DNA of 32,854 nt from Bdellovibrionia bacterium (GCA_030424665.1 JAUHWN010000031.1:1-32854), one strand, 5' to 3'. Counted from the first letter of the stretch, positions 1 to 9,084 are shown. Numbers and translations are program-made. The notes: a model not told the origin generated them from the sequence alone.

Positions 1-766
1 TACCGAGTACGTCTTGCTGCCATGCTTTTAAAGGGGCGTAATGCATTAAAAATAGAAGAACATCTCTTTCTGGCTGATTTGGAAACTTTAGCTCCTGAAT
101 CGCCTCTTGTTCAGCTGTTTTCTTCTGCATCTGCTCAATAAAGTCAGGTGGATTTATGTATTCATCAAGATATTCACGTTCCTGATCGACCGGAAGTAGA
201 TAGGCACTCTTTTTTTGCCTCTCTTCTTCTGCCTTAAGTTCCGCTTGGGTTTCTTTTTTTATGTATGGACTGTAGCGATCAATGAGGTTTTCGATGCTCA
301 AACAAGCATCAATAAAATCCTCAACCGTTTCGCGACCAAAACGATCGATGTAACGGCGAATTCGCGTCGAATGGTTCGCCATGACGTCCATCATTTTACG
401 GTTCGTGTGAGTGAACCATTGATTGTTTTTGAAAAAATCCACATGACCAAACACATGAGCAATCACTAATTTATGATCGACCAGTCGGTTTCCTTCTAAT
501 AAATAGGCATAGGATGGATCTGTATTGATAACCATTTCGTAGATTTTTGAAAGCCCGTACTCATAACCCTTCGATAGAGATTCGTACTCCATCCCAAAGC
601 GCCAATGGGGGTAACGCACTGGAAAGCCACCGTAGGCGGCAAGCTGATTCATTTGATCATAGGTAACTATTTCGAAAATAGTATCGAAAAAATCGAGCCC
701 GTATCCACTGGCCATTTTTTCTATTTTTGCTCGCCATCGCTCTAACTCGAGAGAGATATTTGCCAT
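1..766 (-). CDS. spoVR: SpoVR family protein, N-terminal part (cut by window edge)
   Basis: The minus-strand frame opens with ATG at 766, directly after the yeaH stop (TAG at 769-767), and stays open for 255 codons to the window edge, so the C-terminus is missing. The translation starts MANISLELERWRAK and contains stretches typical of the SpoVR/YcgB family, such as FDTIFEIVTYDQMNQLAAYG, FPVRYPHWRFGMEYE and VIAHVFGHVDFFKNN. SpoVR was named for a role in Bacillus spore cortex formation, but in non-sporulating bacteria it is a conserved protein of unknown biochemistry that travels with PrkA and the DUF444 protein. That is the context here: it is the third gene of the operon, with no gap after yeaH, so translational coupling is likely. 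The family assignment is firm; the molecular function is unknown. Confidence 0.93.
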   Translation of the reverse strand, partial: MANISLELERWRAKIEKMASGYGLDFFDTIFEIVTYDQMNQLAAYGGFPVRYPHWRFGMEYESLSKGYEYGLSKIYEMVINTDPSYAYLLEGNRLVDHKLVIAHVFGHVDFFKNNQWFTHTNRKMMDVMANHSTRIRRYIDRFGRETVEDFIDACLSIENLIDRYSPYIKKETQAELKAEEERQKKSAYLLPVDQEREYLDEYINPPDFIEQMQKKTAEQEAIQELKFPNQPERDVLLFLMHYAPLKAWQQDVLG

Positions 767-1861
767 CTACTTGCCTTTTCCAAGAAAATCTTTGATTGAA
801 TCGAGGATTTTATCTCTATTTTCGATTTTACTGATTACCAGTCGCTCATCGTCCGGAAATTCTCGTTGTAGGTCTTTAAGAAACTGACCACTTCCGTATT
901 TACTCTCAACTTGTCCGTACCCAAACATATTACTATTTGGCAGCATAAAGTCTTTAAGAATCTTCATGCACAAGCGAGTGTCTTCTCCACTCCAGTTATC
1001 TCCATCACTAAAATGAAACGGATAAATATTCCATTCGTTCACAGGGTACTCGGACTCAATAATATCTTTACACAATCGATAGGCAGAACTGATCAAAGTT
1101 CCGCCCGATTCACTGGTTTTAAAGAAAGTATCTTCATCTACCTCGCGAGCAGCCGCATCGTGAATGATAAATCGTGTTTCTAAGCCCTTATAGTGTTTCT
1201 TGAGCCAAGTATTTATCCAGAAGCTCTCAAGACGAACAATTTCTTTTTGCTCATCCCCCATGGATCCCGAGACATCCATCATATAAATGACAACGGCATT
1301 AGCCTGGGGAACAGCACTGGTTCTAAAGGAACGATAGCGGAAGTCATTTCTAATAGGAACAATTACTGGATTGTTCTTATCGTATGACCCAGAAACAATA
1401 TATCTCTTTAATGCACGCTTATAGGATGACTTGAAATGCCGTAAAGAATCGGGCCCAACCGGAGAAAGGCCTGAGTATTTATTCTTATTAACATTAAGCT
1501 TTGTCCCTTTAGGCTGAATGCGTGGAAGTTCTAGCTCTTCACCAAGAATTTCAGCGAGTTCTTCGAGACTCACTTCCGTTTCTAAAACATGTTGGCCCTC
1601 TTGGTTTCCAGCTTCTCCAGTGCCGTCTTGTGGTTCACCTGCAACTGCTTCACCTTCTTGACCGTCCCCTTGACCAACGCCACCGCGTTGCTTGGGTCCA
1701 TATTTAAAACGCGGAAGATCGATAGAGGGTACGGGAATTTTAACGTACTCATCTTCTCGCTTACCAATCATCTCACCATGTTTTACGTACTCCTTAAAGT
1801 GACGTTTTATACGGCCCCTGATGATATCCCTAAATCGATTATGGTCTTCTCTAATTGACAT
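767..1861 (-). CDS. yeaH: YeaH/UPF0229 (DUF444) family protein, VWA-like
   Basis: This 364-residue protein is of normal length for the DUF444/UPF0229 family. It has a basic N-terminus with the family-like [18 protein letters not shown] stretch, a Gly/Glu-rich linker around residues 55-95, and a von Willebrand factor A-like domain from about residue 185. That domain carries an intact MIDAS-type DxSxS motif (DVSGSMG, Asp196/Ser198/Ser200). The start ATG overlaps the prkA stop by one base (TAATG), and the stop abuts the spoVR start, so the three genes are translationally coupled. In enterobacteria YeaH pairs with the kinase YeaG (PrkA) in starvation and nitrogen-stress responses; a similar role here is inference from family and synteny. 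Confidence 0.95.
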   Translation of the reverse strand: MSIREDHNRFRDIIRGRIKRHFKEYVKHGEMIGKREDEYVKIPVPSIDLPRFKYGPKQRGGVGQGDGQEGEAVAGEPQDGTGEAGNQEGQHVLETEVSLEELAEILGEELELPRIQPKGTKLNVNKNKYSGLSPVGPDSLRHFKSSYKRALKRYIVSGSYDKNNPVIVPIRNDFRYRSFRTSAVPQANAVVIYMMDVSGSMGDEQKEIVRLESFWINTWLKKHYKGLETRFIIHDAAAREVDEDTFFKTSESGGTLISSAYRLCKDIIESEYPVNEWNIYPFHFSDGDNWSGEDTRLCMKILKDFMLPNSNMFGYGQVESKYGSGQFLKDLQREFPDDERLVISKIENRDKILDSIKDFLGKGK

Positions 1862-3936
1862 TAATTACTCTTTACATCTCCACGAGCAAAAATACTCGCC
1901 ACATAGTGGAGAACATCAGTTGCTGAAATTTCATCGTACCCAAAGTCTTTGATAAGTCGGGTTTTAACGATATCGATTTTCTCTTGAGTTTCCTTATCTG
2001 CCGTTGAAGAAACCAGAGAGGTTAGCTTGATGCTATCTTTTTGATCTTCAAACAACTTTAACTCGAGAGCTTTATGGAGTCTTTCATTAGTTCTGTAATC
2101 AAACTTCTTTCCATCTAAAGAAAGAGCACCAATGTAATTCATAATTTCACGACGGAAATCATCTTTTCTCGACTCTGGAATCTCGATCTTCTCTTCAATC
2201 GATCGCATGAGTCTTTCATTTGGCTCTTCATCTTGCCCGGTAAAAGCATTACGCACTTTTTCCTTTTGTGTATAAGCCTTAACGTTGTCGATGTAATTTG
2301 AACAAAGCCTTTGCAATGCGCCTTCATCTGCAGAAATAGCTCTTTGCACTTCTGCCTTAATAATTTCCTCGTACTCTTGTCGCACAACGCTCATTAATTC
2401 TTTCCACTCGGTCTTAAGTTCATCATTTGAAATCAATGAGTGCCCCTTCAAACCATTTTCTAATTCATTCATAACCATGAACGGGTTTAGTGACCCCTTG
2501 TTATTTTGCTGAGCATTGACGAGAGCGTTTGAAAGCTTATCTTGAACGTATCGAGGAGAAATCCCCTCCATTCCCTCGCGAATTGTTTCTTTACGTAACT
2601 CTTTAATATTGTCTTCTGTATAATTAGGAAGCGATTGCCCATTATAGAGTTTTAGCTTTTGCAATCTCGTGAGGTTTGCTTTTTTCGGCTTTTCAAGGCG
2701 AGTTAGAATCGCCCACATAGCAGCCATTTTGATCGTGTGTGGTGCAATGCTCACACCACGAAGTTTTTTGTTATTAAAATCTTTCTTATAAATTCGAACT
2801 TCTTGCTTGAGCTTAGTAATGTACGGAATATCAATTTTCACCGTACGATCCCTAAGCGCTTCCATAAATTCGTTATCTTGAAGCTTGCGATACTCGGGCT
2901 CATTTGTATGACCAATAATCACTTCATCAATGTGAGTTTGGGCAAATTTCTTTGGCTTCACTGTATGTTCTTGTGAAGCACCAAGCAGGTCGTACAAGAA
3001 AGCGACATCAAGTTTTAAAACCTCGACAAACTCTATCATCCCTCTGTTTGCGATATTAAACTCACCATCGAAGTTAAAGGCACGAGGATCAGAGTCAGAA
3101 CCGTATTCCGCAATCTTTCGATAGTTAATATCTCCGGTAAGCTCAGTACTATCTTGGTTCTTTTCATCTTTTGGCTGGAAGGTACCGATACCAATTCGAT
3201 CGGCCTCAGAAAGCACAAGTCGTTTTACCCGAACATGCGACAATACTTTATCAAGCTCACCATTATAAATCTCCATGAGGCGTCTAAAGATATATCGACT
3301 GGCAGGAGAAAGTTGCCCGCTAATGCTGACACGATAGTCATCGTCCTGCCCTCTATTAAGCTCGTCGATAATTTTATTTCTTAAGTCTTTTGGAATGAGC
3401 AAGAGCGGTTCTTCGTGCATCGGAGTTGGGAAAACCTTTTGGTTTCCGAATACCTCAGGATATTGTCCTTTTTCATCGACCCACTCAAAGGTATAAAGGG
3501 CACCATCATCTGTTTTTGAATATTGCTCTAAACCTGATTTTAAGCGGCGACAAATCGTAGATTTTGCACTTCCCACCGGACCGTGAAGGAGTATGACACG
3601 TTTTTCAGTTCCATAACCGAGGGCTGCTGACCTTAAGACATTCACGAGTTTCATGAGCGATATATCAATTCCAAAAACAGCGTCTTTGCCGCCGTTTTCT
3701 ACATCATTGAAAAACTTGTAGTGAACTATCTTCTTTTTAACATCGATGTACTCTTCCGTTCCAGCTTGCACAACCATGTCGTACATTCTTTGAAAAGCAT
3801 TTCGAGTTACTTTCGGATTTTTCTTAACGATCGCCAGGTAATCATCAAAACCGCCTGACCAGTTGAGCTCTTTAAAACTCTGTGCACCTTTCCATTCGGA
3901 AAGCATTGATTGAAGATTGATATCCGATCCGCTCAT
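1861..3936 (-). CDS. prkA: PrkA family serine protein kinase / AAA ATPase
   Basis: This 691-residue protein is a little longer than typical PrkA/YeaG (about 630-645). The N-terminal AAA domain has a Walker A motif GPVGSAKST at residues 119-127. Downstream are PrkA-typical stretches [12 protein letters not shown] (Walker B region) and [10 protein letters not shown] (sensor-like). The C-terminal half corresponds to the PrkA C-terminal domain. PrkA/YeaG is a cytoplasmic serine kinase and ATPase involved in stress adaptation and, in Bacillus, sporulation. An AAGGAG ribosome site sits 7 bases before the ATG. This is the first gene of the prkA-yeaH-spoVR operon and is preceded by a sigma70-like promoter at 3983-4011. 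Confidence 0.96.
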   Translation of the reverse strand: MSGSDINLQSMLSEWKGAQSFKELNWSGGFDDYLAIVKKNPKVTRNAFQRMYDMVVQAGTEEYIDVKKKIVHYKFFNDVENGGKDAVFGIDISLMKLVNVLRSAALGYGTEKRVILLHGPVGSAKSTICRRLKSGLEQYSKTDDGALYTFEWVDEKGQYPEVFGNQKVFPTPMHEEPLLLIPKDLRNKIIDELNRGQDDDYRVSISGQLSPASRYIFRRLMEIYNGELDKVLSHVRVKRLVLSEADRIGIGTFQPKDEKNQDSTELTGDINYRKIAEYGSDSDPRAFNFDGEFNIANRGMIEFVEVLKLDVAFLYDLLGASQEHTVKPKKFAQTHIDEVIIGHTNEPEYRKLQDNEFMEALRDRTVKIDIPYITKLKQEVRIYKKDFNNKKLRGVSIAPHTIKMAAMWAILTRLEKPKKANLTRLQKLKLYNGQSLPNYTEDNIKELRKETIREGMEGISPRYVQDKLSNALVNAQQNNKGSLNPFMVMNELENGLKGHSLISNDELKTEWKELMSVVRQEYEEIIKAEVQRAISADEGALQRLCSNYIDNVKAYTQKEKVRNAFTGQDEEPNERLMRSIEEKIEIPESRKDDFRREIMNYIGALSLDGKKFDYRTNERLHKALELKLFEDQKDSIKLTSLVSSTADKETQEKIDIVKTRLIKDFGYDEISATDVLHYVASIFARGDVKSN

Positions 3937-3982
3937 AATTCACTCCTTGAATGGGCACTTAACAAAACAAGCCCGACAGTTA

Positions 3983-4011
3983 ATTATGCCGAATCACAAA
4001 CAATTTCTCAA
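3983..4011 (-). promoter_or_regulatory. Sigma70-type promoter of the prkA-yeaH-spoVR operon
   Basis: Read on the minus strand, TTGAGA (4011-4006) is followed after exactly 17 bases by CATAAT (3988-3983). This gives a leader of about 40 bases before the prkA ATG at 3936. Both hexamers match five of six consensus positions. Activity is predicted, not shown. Confidence 0.6.
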
Positions 4012-4079
4012 CTTGTACACTAAAAACTTACTGCTCTGTGACCAGTAGGTCTAGGTGGCCAAAGTTTTACTTATTGAAC

Positions 4080-4742
4080 CTATTTGAGACGATAAACTTT
4101 GTAGCCCTTAGGGGGATTTAAACGGAAAGACACTTTCTTGTTCTGGACCTTAGGCCGAACGAGCTGCAAGTTTAAAGTTATATCTGCTCTCTCACTAGAA
4201 ACCTTGATGACTCTTTTATTACCTTCGCGCTTCAGCCAAACAATTTCTAATGGTCGAGATAAATTTTTGCAGGTTTTTAAATATTTTTGCCCATCAAATA
4301 CGCATTCCCACTCTGATTCATCAGGAGGAACATCAAAGAGAAAAGCATTAAAAACCCTTGGATTCAGTGGGACCTTTACTAAGGCATTCATCATTTCTGG
4401 ACCCGTTGGACCTTTATAAAACTTCTTCTCCCGAGCTAAAAGATATCTCGTCTTACCTTTATTCATTACAAAAGTCGCAAGGTGAATTCCAAGAGAAGTG
4501 GCTGTCACATCCATCCGAAGATGACTTGTTCGAATGGCACTGAGATCCATTCTTAAATAATTATTAGACTTCTTTTTCTTATCCCTCACCATAGCCTTTG
4601 CCGACCACTCGCCTTCGTCTAGCTCACTAGTTTTATAGACTCGATCTGGCAAGGTCTGACAGGCAGTGAAATATCCAATGGATAGGACGAGCAATAGAAG
4701 GCGATAAAAGAGTATCATAGGGTTTCGTTTTACTGGAGACAT
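4080..4742 (-). CDS. Putative outer-membrane lipoprotein, LolB/DUF4292-like
   Basis: The 220-residue protein starts with a basic n-region and a hydrophobic stretch ending FTAC, a plausible lipobox with Cys28. The mature part has the pattern of LolA/LolB-fold proteins: GEWSAKAMVRDKKKK, then repeated beta strands (YLRMDLSAIRTSHLRMDVTA), then a C-terminal strand pair ending in SFRLNPPKGY. LolB-like proteins bind lipoprotein acyl chains at the outer membrane. Similarity here is by pattern only, so an unrelated envelope lipoprotein is possible. The gene lies 56 bases downstream of the TPR lipoprotein gene and may be co-transcribed with it. The ATG has only a weak ribosome site and lies in a short inverted repeat (4741-4756). 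A second ATG at residue 9 would still give a signal sequence. Confidence 0.72.
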   Translation of the reverse strand: MSPVKRNPMILFYRLLLLVLSIGYFTACQTLPDRVYKTSELDEGEWSAKAMVRDKKKKSNNYLRMDLSAIRTSHLRMDVTATSLGIHLATFVMNKGKTRYLLAREKKFYKGPTGPEMMNALVKVPLNPRVFNAFLFDVPPDESEWECVFDGQKYLKTCKNLSRPLEIVWLKREGNKRVIKVSSERADITLNLQLVRPKVQNKKVSFRLNPPKGYKVYRLK

Positions 4743-4756
4743 AGGCCTAAGCCTAT
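4741..4756. repeat. Inverted repeat over a start codon
   Basis: ATAGGC (4741-4746) and GCCTAT (4751-4756) are perfect inverted arms around a 4-base loop. On the minus strand the hairpin includes the start codon and the only ribosome-site-like bases of the lipoprotein gene at 4080-4742, so it could mask initiation. It may be chance at this length. Confidence 0.35.
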
Positions 4757-4798
4757 CAACTGCATCAGCTCAGGTCATGTAAAAATCGGGAAGCTTCG

Positions 4799-6658
4799 CT
4801 ACTGAGAAGCTGGCATTCGACCCATTCCGCGACCCATAATTTGAGGATCAATGGTGTTCTGCACTCGCTTGAGTTTCTCCTGGATTTTCACCAGTTTAAT
4901 AGAGTCATTTTCGAGCTGTGCAGCACGCTGGTACATGAGAATGGCTTGTTCGCGCATTTGGTACTTGAAATAGGCATCACCAAGGTGTTCCGCGATAATG
5001 GCCTCATCCTTTTGCAATTCATGGGCTGTTTCAAGGGTCTGGATAGCCCCTTTGGTATCTCCCCGTTTAAATTGAATCCAACCAAGAGTATCGAGAATGT
5101 AGCCATCGTTGGGTTGCAAGGTCAGAGCTTTGCGAGCCAATGACTCGGCCTCATTGAGATCGATGTTATTTTCAGCCAAGGTATAGGCCAAGTAATTCAA
5201 TGCCTGTACATGATTTTCATCGATATCTAAAACCAAACGCATACTTGAAATCGTATTGTCGACATGTCCCTTACGATCCCACATCGAACCTAAGAAAAAT
5301 CTCAATTGCGGGTTACGCGGAAATCTCTGTACCGCTTCAGCCAAAAGCTCGACTGCAAGATCGTACTTCTTAAGCTCGTCTAGGTAAGAAGCATAGAGAG
5401 CATAAAATTGCGGGTTGTCTTTTGTGAATTTTAGACCCGATTCGATGACGGCAATAGCCGCCTTATAGTCACCCAAAAGCTTATAAAGGTAGCTGGCGTG
5501 AACAATGGATTCAGCAAAGTAAACACTGTCGGGCTTGATCTGCTGAAACTGCTTAATCGCCTTTTTATAGTCCTTGAGTTCCTCGTAGACAGCTCCCAGA
5601 TAGAACAAAACTTTATCTGAGCCCGGAGCTTTGATAAGGATATCCTCTAGCCTTTGAATGGCGAGCTGATATTTCTCGCGATCGATGAGAATAAACGCCA
5701 TCTTGATTTTCACGTTTAAATTGTCAGGGTCTCCCCCTTCAATAATTTCAAACTGTTCATAGGCTTTATCCAGCTCACTGGACTCCATGTAGATCCGACC
5801 AAGCTGGTCGGCAACAGTCAGGTTAGGGCCAAAGCGCTCTTGATAGCCACTCAAAAGACCTAGTCCCTCTTCTCGCATTCCCTCGTTCTCATAAACTTCA
5901 GCGAGGGATAGGACCGCATCAACGAAATCAGGCTTAATAGACAAAGCCTTCTCAAATGCCTGCTTGGCTTCTTTAAAGTGAGACTTCTCTCCCTTTTCTA
6001 AATAAACACGCCCTTTGTAGTAATAGGCCTTGTGAGAATCTTCATAGGTTTTGCTCTTTGCTAATTTATCAAAGTAGGCAATGGCATCGTCGAATTTTCT
6101 TTGCTCTACAAAAATTGCGCCCAAGTAGACAGGGGCATCCTCATTGTTGGGTTCGAGCTCCATTACAATTTCATATTCTTCTATGGCCTTTTCAAATAAG
6201 CGCAATGTTGAGTAAAGCCCACCCAATAACAAATGGCTTTCAGGGTTACTCGGGTCGAGCACAATTGACTCTTTTGTTAGGCGGATGGATTCACTGATGA
6301 GACCAATTTTGACGTATTCTTTGGCCAATCGAAGTCGAACAACGGGAGATTTGGGATCATAAATGAGTGTCAGTTTAAATTGCTCAATAGCATTCGTTGG
6401 CTTTCCCTCTAGGGAGAAGCTCTCTGCCATTGCAAAGTGGTAATCGGCTTTTGATTGCATGTTGAGAGGGTCAATGACCGCATCGCCAGAAATTAGGTTT
6501 TGTGGAAGAGTGAAACCATCGGAAGCTCTGTTTTGGACATCACTCGCTGAACTCCTAAATACTCCGCCCTCTGAATATGTCTCTTTTTGAAACAGACTGC
6601 AGCCCATCAAAACGAAACAGCTAGAAATTATTAATACTTGGTTCAATATTAGCCGCAA
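4799..6658 (-). CDS. TPR-repeat lipoprotein
   Basis: This 619-residue protein has a lipoprotein signal with lipobox LMGC (Cys20). From about residue 70 to 600 it is almost entirely tetratricopeptide repeats, with many copies of the A..Y...A....P pattern, for example KAIEEYEIVMELEPNNEDAP and GAIQTLETAHELQKDEA. TPR superhelices are protein-binding scaffolds; an outer-membrane or periplasmic assembly role is inferred from the lipid anchor. The start is TTG at 6658, chosen because a GAGGAG ribosome site sits 7 bases upstream and the lipobox follows at the right distance. The C-terminus ends in a Met/Gly-rich tail (MGRGMGRMPASQ). No enzymatic domain is visible and the specific partner is unknown. 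The LolB-like lipoprotein follows 56 bases downstream. Confidence 0.92.
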   Translation of the reverse strand: MRLILNQVLIISSCFVLMGCSLFQKETYSEGGVFRSSASDVQNRASDGFTLPQNLISGDAVIDPLNMQSKADYHFAMAESFSLEGKPTNAIEQFKLTLIYDPKSPVVRLRLAKEYVKIGLISESIRLTKESIVLDPSNPESHLLLGGLYSTLRLFEKAIEEYEIVMELEPNNEDAPVYLGAIFVEQRKFDDAIAYFDKLAKSKTYEDSHKAYYYKGRVYLEKGEKSHFKEAKQAFEKALSIKPDFVDAVLSLAEVYENEGMREEGLGLLSGYQERFGPNLTVADQLGRIYMESSELDKAYEQFEIIEGGDPDNLNVKIKMAFILIDREKYQLAIQRLEDILIKAPGSDKVLFYLGAVYEELKDYKKAIKQFQQIKPDSVYFAESIVHASYLYKLLGDYKAAIAVIESGLKFTKDNPQFYALYASYLDELKKYDLAVELLAEAVQRFPRNPQLRFFLGSMWDRKGHVDNTISSMRLVLDIDENHVQALNYLAYTLAENNIDLNEAESLARKALTLQPNDGYILDTLGWIQFKRGDTKGAIQTLETAHELQKDEAIIAEHLGDAYFKYQMREQAILMYQRAAQLENDSIKLVKIQEKLKRVQNTIDPQIMGRGMGRMPASQ

Positions 6659-6798
6659 AGAGACACTCCTCAGTAATTCCCAACGCTTATTGGAGTTCTT
6701 ATCGGCGCCTCCTATTTTTCCCTTGAATTTAATTGCCTCATTTACAAGCAGAGAGGGCCTTTCAAAGAAAACTAGATTTTAGACCCGAGCCTCAGAAG

Positions 6799-7260
6799 CT
6801 AGAGCTTTTCAATGTTTTTGAGGACATAGATGTCATCGGCCTGTTCTGACAAACCTGGAGGCCGGCCCACCTCTTCTTTGATCCACTGTCGAGCGTGAAG
6901 TTTGAGATCATCCCTTTTGTCAGGACCAAGAGACCAAACCAGTACTCGCTTGGCCCTTTCTCCTTCTGACTCCAAAACGATGTACTGGTAAGCCTGTCCC
7001 CAAGGATCGAGACCTAGCTGGCCCTGGCTGAGGCTGGCGACAGACCGTGTCGAGGCGGGCCTCCTATTGTTTTTTTTCGGTTGAGACCTGCTTTCTAGCT
7101 GCATAAGCTGCGACGCAATAATATTGACTTCTTCCTGCACAAAGTCCCTGTCATTATTACCCAATGAAGTAATTAGTACATAGCTTAATAACCCCATCAA
7201 AAGGCTAATACTGAGGTAAAACTGCAACACTGAGTAAGAGTTAAATGACTGTTTTTTCAC
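6799..7260 (-). CDS. Membrane-anchored protein with GspG-like C-terminal domain
   Basis: The 153-residue product has one hydrophobic segment at about residues 12-31, a basic linker (KKNNRRPASTR) and a compact C-terminal part resembling the calcium-binding end of major type II pseudopilins (GspG). The resemblance rests on LDPWGQAYQY at 84-93, VWSLGPDK at 108-115 and ADDI at 141-144. These match the DPWG..YQY, SLG.DG and DDI signatures of that family. It lacks a recognisable prepilin peptidase site (no G/FTLxE before the hydrophobic helix), so it may be a pseudopilin-derived envelope protein rather than a processed pilin. The start is GTG at 7260 with a weak AAGGA-like site. No other secretion genes are nearby. 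It reads toward the TPR lipoprotein but 140 bases separate them, so co-transcription is uncertain. Confidence 0.68.
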   Translation of the reverse strand: MKKQSFNSYSVLQFYLSISLLMGLLSYVLITSLGNNDRDFVQEEVNIIASQLMQLESRSQPKKNNRRPASTRSVASLSQGQLGLDPWGQAYQYIVLESEGERAKRVLVWSLGPDKRDDLKLHARQWIKEEVGRPPGLSEQADDIYVLKNIEKL

Positions 7261-7435
7261 TATTTTTAACCAATCCTTAATAGACTTTAAGAGACCTATT
7301 TTTTATCGGACCAAAGTACAAAAAGCTTAAAAACGGCCATTATTGCTAACCTAAGGGCATTTAGAATGGATCATATAAAAAAGATAATGCGATGCGTTTT
7401 ATCCTGTAATATTTTTGGTGTGCAAATTCACCTAC

Positions 7436-7464
7436 TTGACAAGGAGTGACAGCCTCACTACTTT
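7436..7464 (+). promoter_or_regulatory. Candidate promoter of the phaR-like gene, with leader hairpin
   Basis: A perfect -35 TTGACA (7436-7441) is followed after 17 bases by TACTTT (7459-7464), a weak -10. Just downstream an inverted repeat ACAGCA (7473-7478) / TGCTGT (7484-7489) would form a small hairpin at the 5' end of the leader, about 100 bases before the coding start. Confidence 0.45.
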
Positions 7465-7585
7465 GCCCTTCGACAGCAGTGTTTGCTGTTGTGATTTACG
7501 GGGGTCGTAAAGCAGAGATCTAGGGTGTATGGAACCCGACAGCTCTGGCAGCCTCGCAAAACTCTTAAAACAAGGGGACTTTCAA

Positions 7586-8137
7586 ATGGGAGGCACTTTG
7601 ATTAATTCCACACACGAGTCGGGAAACAGAAAAGTGAAAATCATTAAGAGATATCAAAACAGAAAGTTGTACGATACGCAGCAAAGCTGCTACGTGACTC
7701 TCGACGATATCGCTAAAATGATCCGTGCAGATGAAGAAGTTATGGTTATTGATAACAAGACCAAGAACGATATCACTGCGGCGACATTAACACAGATTAT
7801 TTTCGAATCAGAAAAGAAGGCTTCTCAATATGCCCCTCTTTTCACGCTTCGCGAAATCATCCAAAATGCTAATGGAAGCATCTCTAGCTATCTAGCTAAG
7901 CTTGGTGCCTTTCCTAAGGATTACATAGAGAAGGTAGCTCAGCAGCCTCAACCAGCAATGGTTGAAACTAAGCCTGCTGAAACAAAAGCTTCTTTTGATG
8001 ATGTTAAGCAGTCTTTGGAAAATAGAGTAGCTCAGGCGGCTGCGACTCCTTCTCAGGAGCCAACGCTTACTGGAAAGCCACTTTCTGAGGAAACAACTCC
8101 TCACCTTCCAAATTCGAATAAGAGCTTGAATCCGTAA
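7586..8137 (+). CDS. phaR: PhaR-type polyhydroxyalkanoate synthesis regulator
   Basis: The N-terminal part carries the PHB/PHA accumulation regulator DNA-binding domain: IIKRYQNRKLYDTQQSCYVT, LDDIAKMI and ATLTQIIFESEKK follow the family pattern closely. The C-terminal third is a low-complexity Ala/Pro/Gln/Glu-rich tail. The frame is open from an ATG at 7529, but the ATG at 7586 is preferred because an AAGGGGA ribosome site lies 7 bases upstream and it begins just before the conserved domain; this gives 183 residues. Known PhaR proteins repress phasin and PHA genes and bind PHB granules. No PHA synthase, depolymerase or phasin is in the window, so the target here is unknown. It is followed by a strong terminator at 8200-8230. 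Confidence 0.88.
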   Translation: MGGTLINSTHESGNRKVKIIKRYQNRKLYDTQQSCYVTLDDIAKMIRADEEVMVIDNKTKNDITAATLTQIIFESEKKASQYAPLFTLREIIQNANGSISSYLAKLGAFPKDYIEKVAQQPQPAMVETKPAETKASFDDVKQSLENRVAQAAATPSQEPTLTGKPLSEETTPHLPNSNKSLNP

Positions 8138-8199
8138 TTAGCGTATTTGGCTGGATCACTGACTAAGGTCTTGATCCAAATTCGAAATACTATTTATAG

Positions 8200-8236
8200 A
8201 AAGCCCTGGAAGTTTTCCCGGGCTTTTTTTATTTTA
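8200..8236 (+). terminator. Rho-independent terminator after phaR
   Basis: AAAGCCC (8200-8206) pairs with GGGCTTT (8220-8226), extended inside by GGAA/TTCC, and is followed by a run of T. It lies about 60 bases after the phaR stop and only 20 bases before the next start codon. Confidence 0.85.
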
Positions 8237-8256
8237 TAGGCTATAAGGAGGATTCT

Positions 8257-8919
8257 ATGAAACAGAACCACTTTTTAAGCCAAAGAACTAAAGCATCAGT
8301 AACAAAAGAAAAGAGTCTCTCAAAAGTTGATCCTCTTTTTCATCTCGCCTTACTCCTCGGCCTTATCGCACTCTTATTCATGTTTATTCCCAAAGCTCAG
8401 GCTGCCGATGAAGGACAGTTTATGGTGGGTGCTCTCGGCGGGAACGTAAGCCTCCTGGGAGATATCGGCGAAGAGGGTGGCAATGACCTAGGCTATGGCG
8501 GACTCCTCGGTTACGCAGTCAGAGACGACATTCTTGCCAACGTTCAATATACAAGAAGCGAACATAAGGACTTAAGCCATTCAGAAATATCGGCTGGAGC
8601 CGACGTTCTTGTTGGCCTGATAGACCCGGCCTATACCTATGTTTCTTTTGGTGTGACCCTTGTCAGTAATGAAATCGACTTTACACTTCCAAGCCTCATC
8701 AAAGAAAAAGTCAGTAGTGAAGCCTTTGGCGTTTACTTCGGCGGTGGAGTTGATTTCGAAATTACTAAGAACTTAATGCTCGGACTTCAGGGGCGATACA
8801 ATTACGTCTTTGAAACCGAAGAAGAAGTAAATGGTCTCTCACAAAAAATCGTTGAATCTAATATTACAATCCTCGCTCGCCTGACTTTCTTTTTTGGAAA
8901 TGAAATCCAAGCCTGGTAA
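8257..8919 (+). CDS. Outer-membrane beta-barrel protein
   Basis: The 220-residue protein has a long signal peptide: about 25 polar residues, a hydrophobic core (LALLLGLIALLFMFI) and a cleavage site near AQA-AD at residue 49. The mature chain is a series of alternating beta strands rich in Gly and aromatics (GGLLGYAVRDDILANVQYTR, YVSFGVTLVS, FGVYFGGGVDFEI, LMLGLQGRYNYVF) and ends in an aromatic residue, as expected for an eight-stranded OmpA/OmpW-like barrel. The role may be structural or adhesive; the substrate is unknown. A perfect AAGGAGG ribosome site (8245-8251) fixes the start despite the long n-region. The gene sits immediately after the phaR terminator, so it needs its own promoter or read-through. 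A second terminator at 8974 closes it. Confidence 0.83.
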   Translation: MKQNHFLSQRTKASVTKEKSLSKVDPLFHLALLLGLIALLFMFIPKAQAADEGQFMVGALGGNVSLLGDIGEEGGNDLGYGGLLGYAVRDDILANVQYTRSEHKDLSHSEISAGADVLVGLIDPAYTYVSFGVTLVSNEIDFTLPSLIKEKVSSEAFGVYFGGGVDFEITKNLMLGLQGRYNYVFETEEEVNGLSQKIVESNITILARLTFFFGNEIQAW

Positions 8920-8973
8920 GTGACATCCATTTCTTGCTGATTATCGCAAAATAATTATCCGCTTCATAAGGAC

Positions 8974-9008
8974 AGCTGTTTCTCTAATTGGAAACAGCTT
9001 TCTTTTTA
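8974..9008 (+). terminator. Rho-independent terminator after the beta-barrel gene
   Basis: AGCTGTTTC (8974-8982) and GAAACAGCT (8991-8999) form a perfect 9-bp stem with an 8-base loop, followed by TTCTTTTTAT. It lies 54 bases after the stop codon. Confidence 0.85.
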
Positions 9009-9084
9009 TCTAAGTTTTTCAGCTACTTAGAAACTATTCGTTTTGCCTATAACAGAGATATAAATTTTAAATTTTATTAATTCG

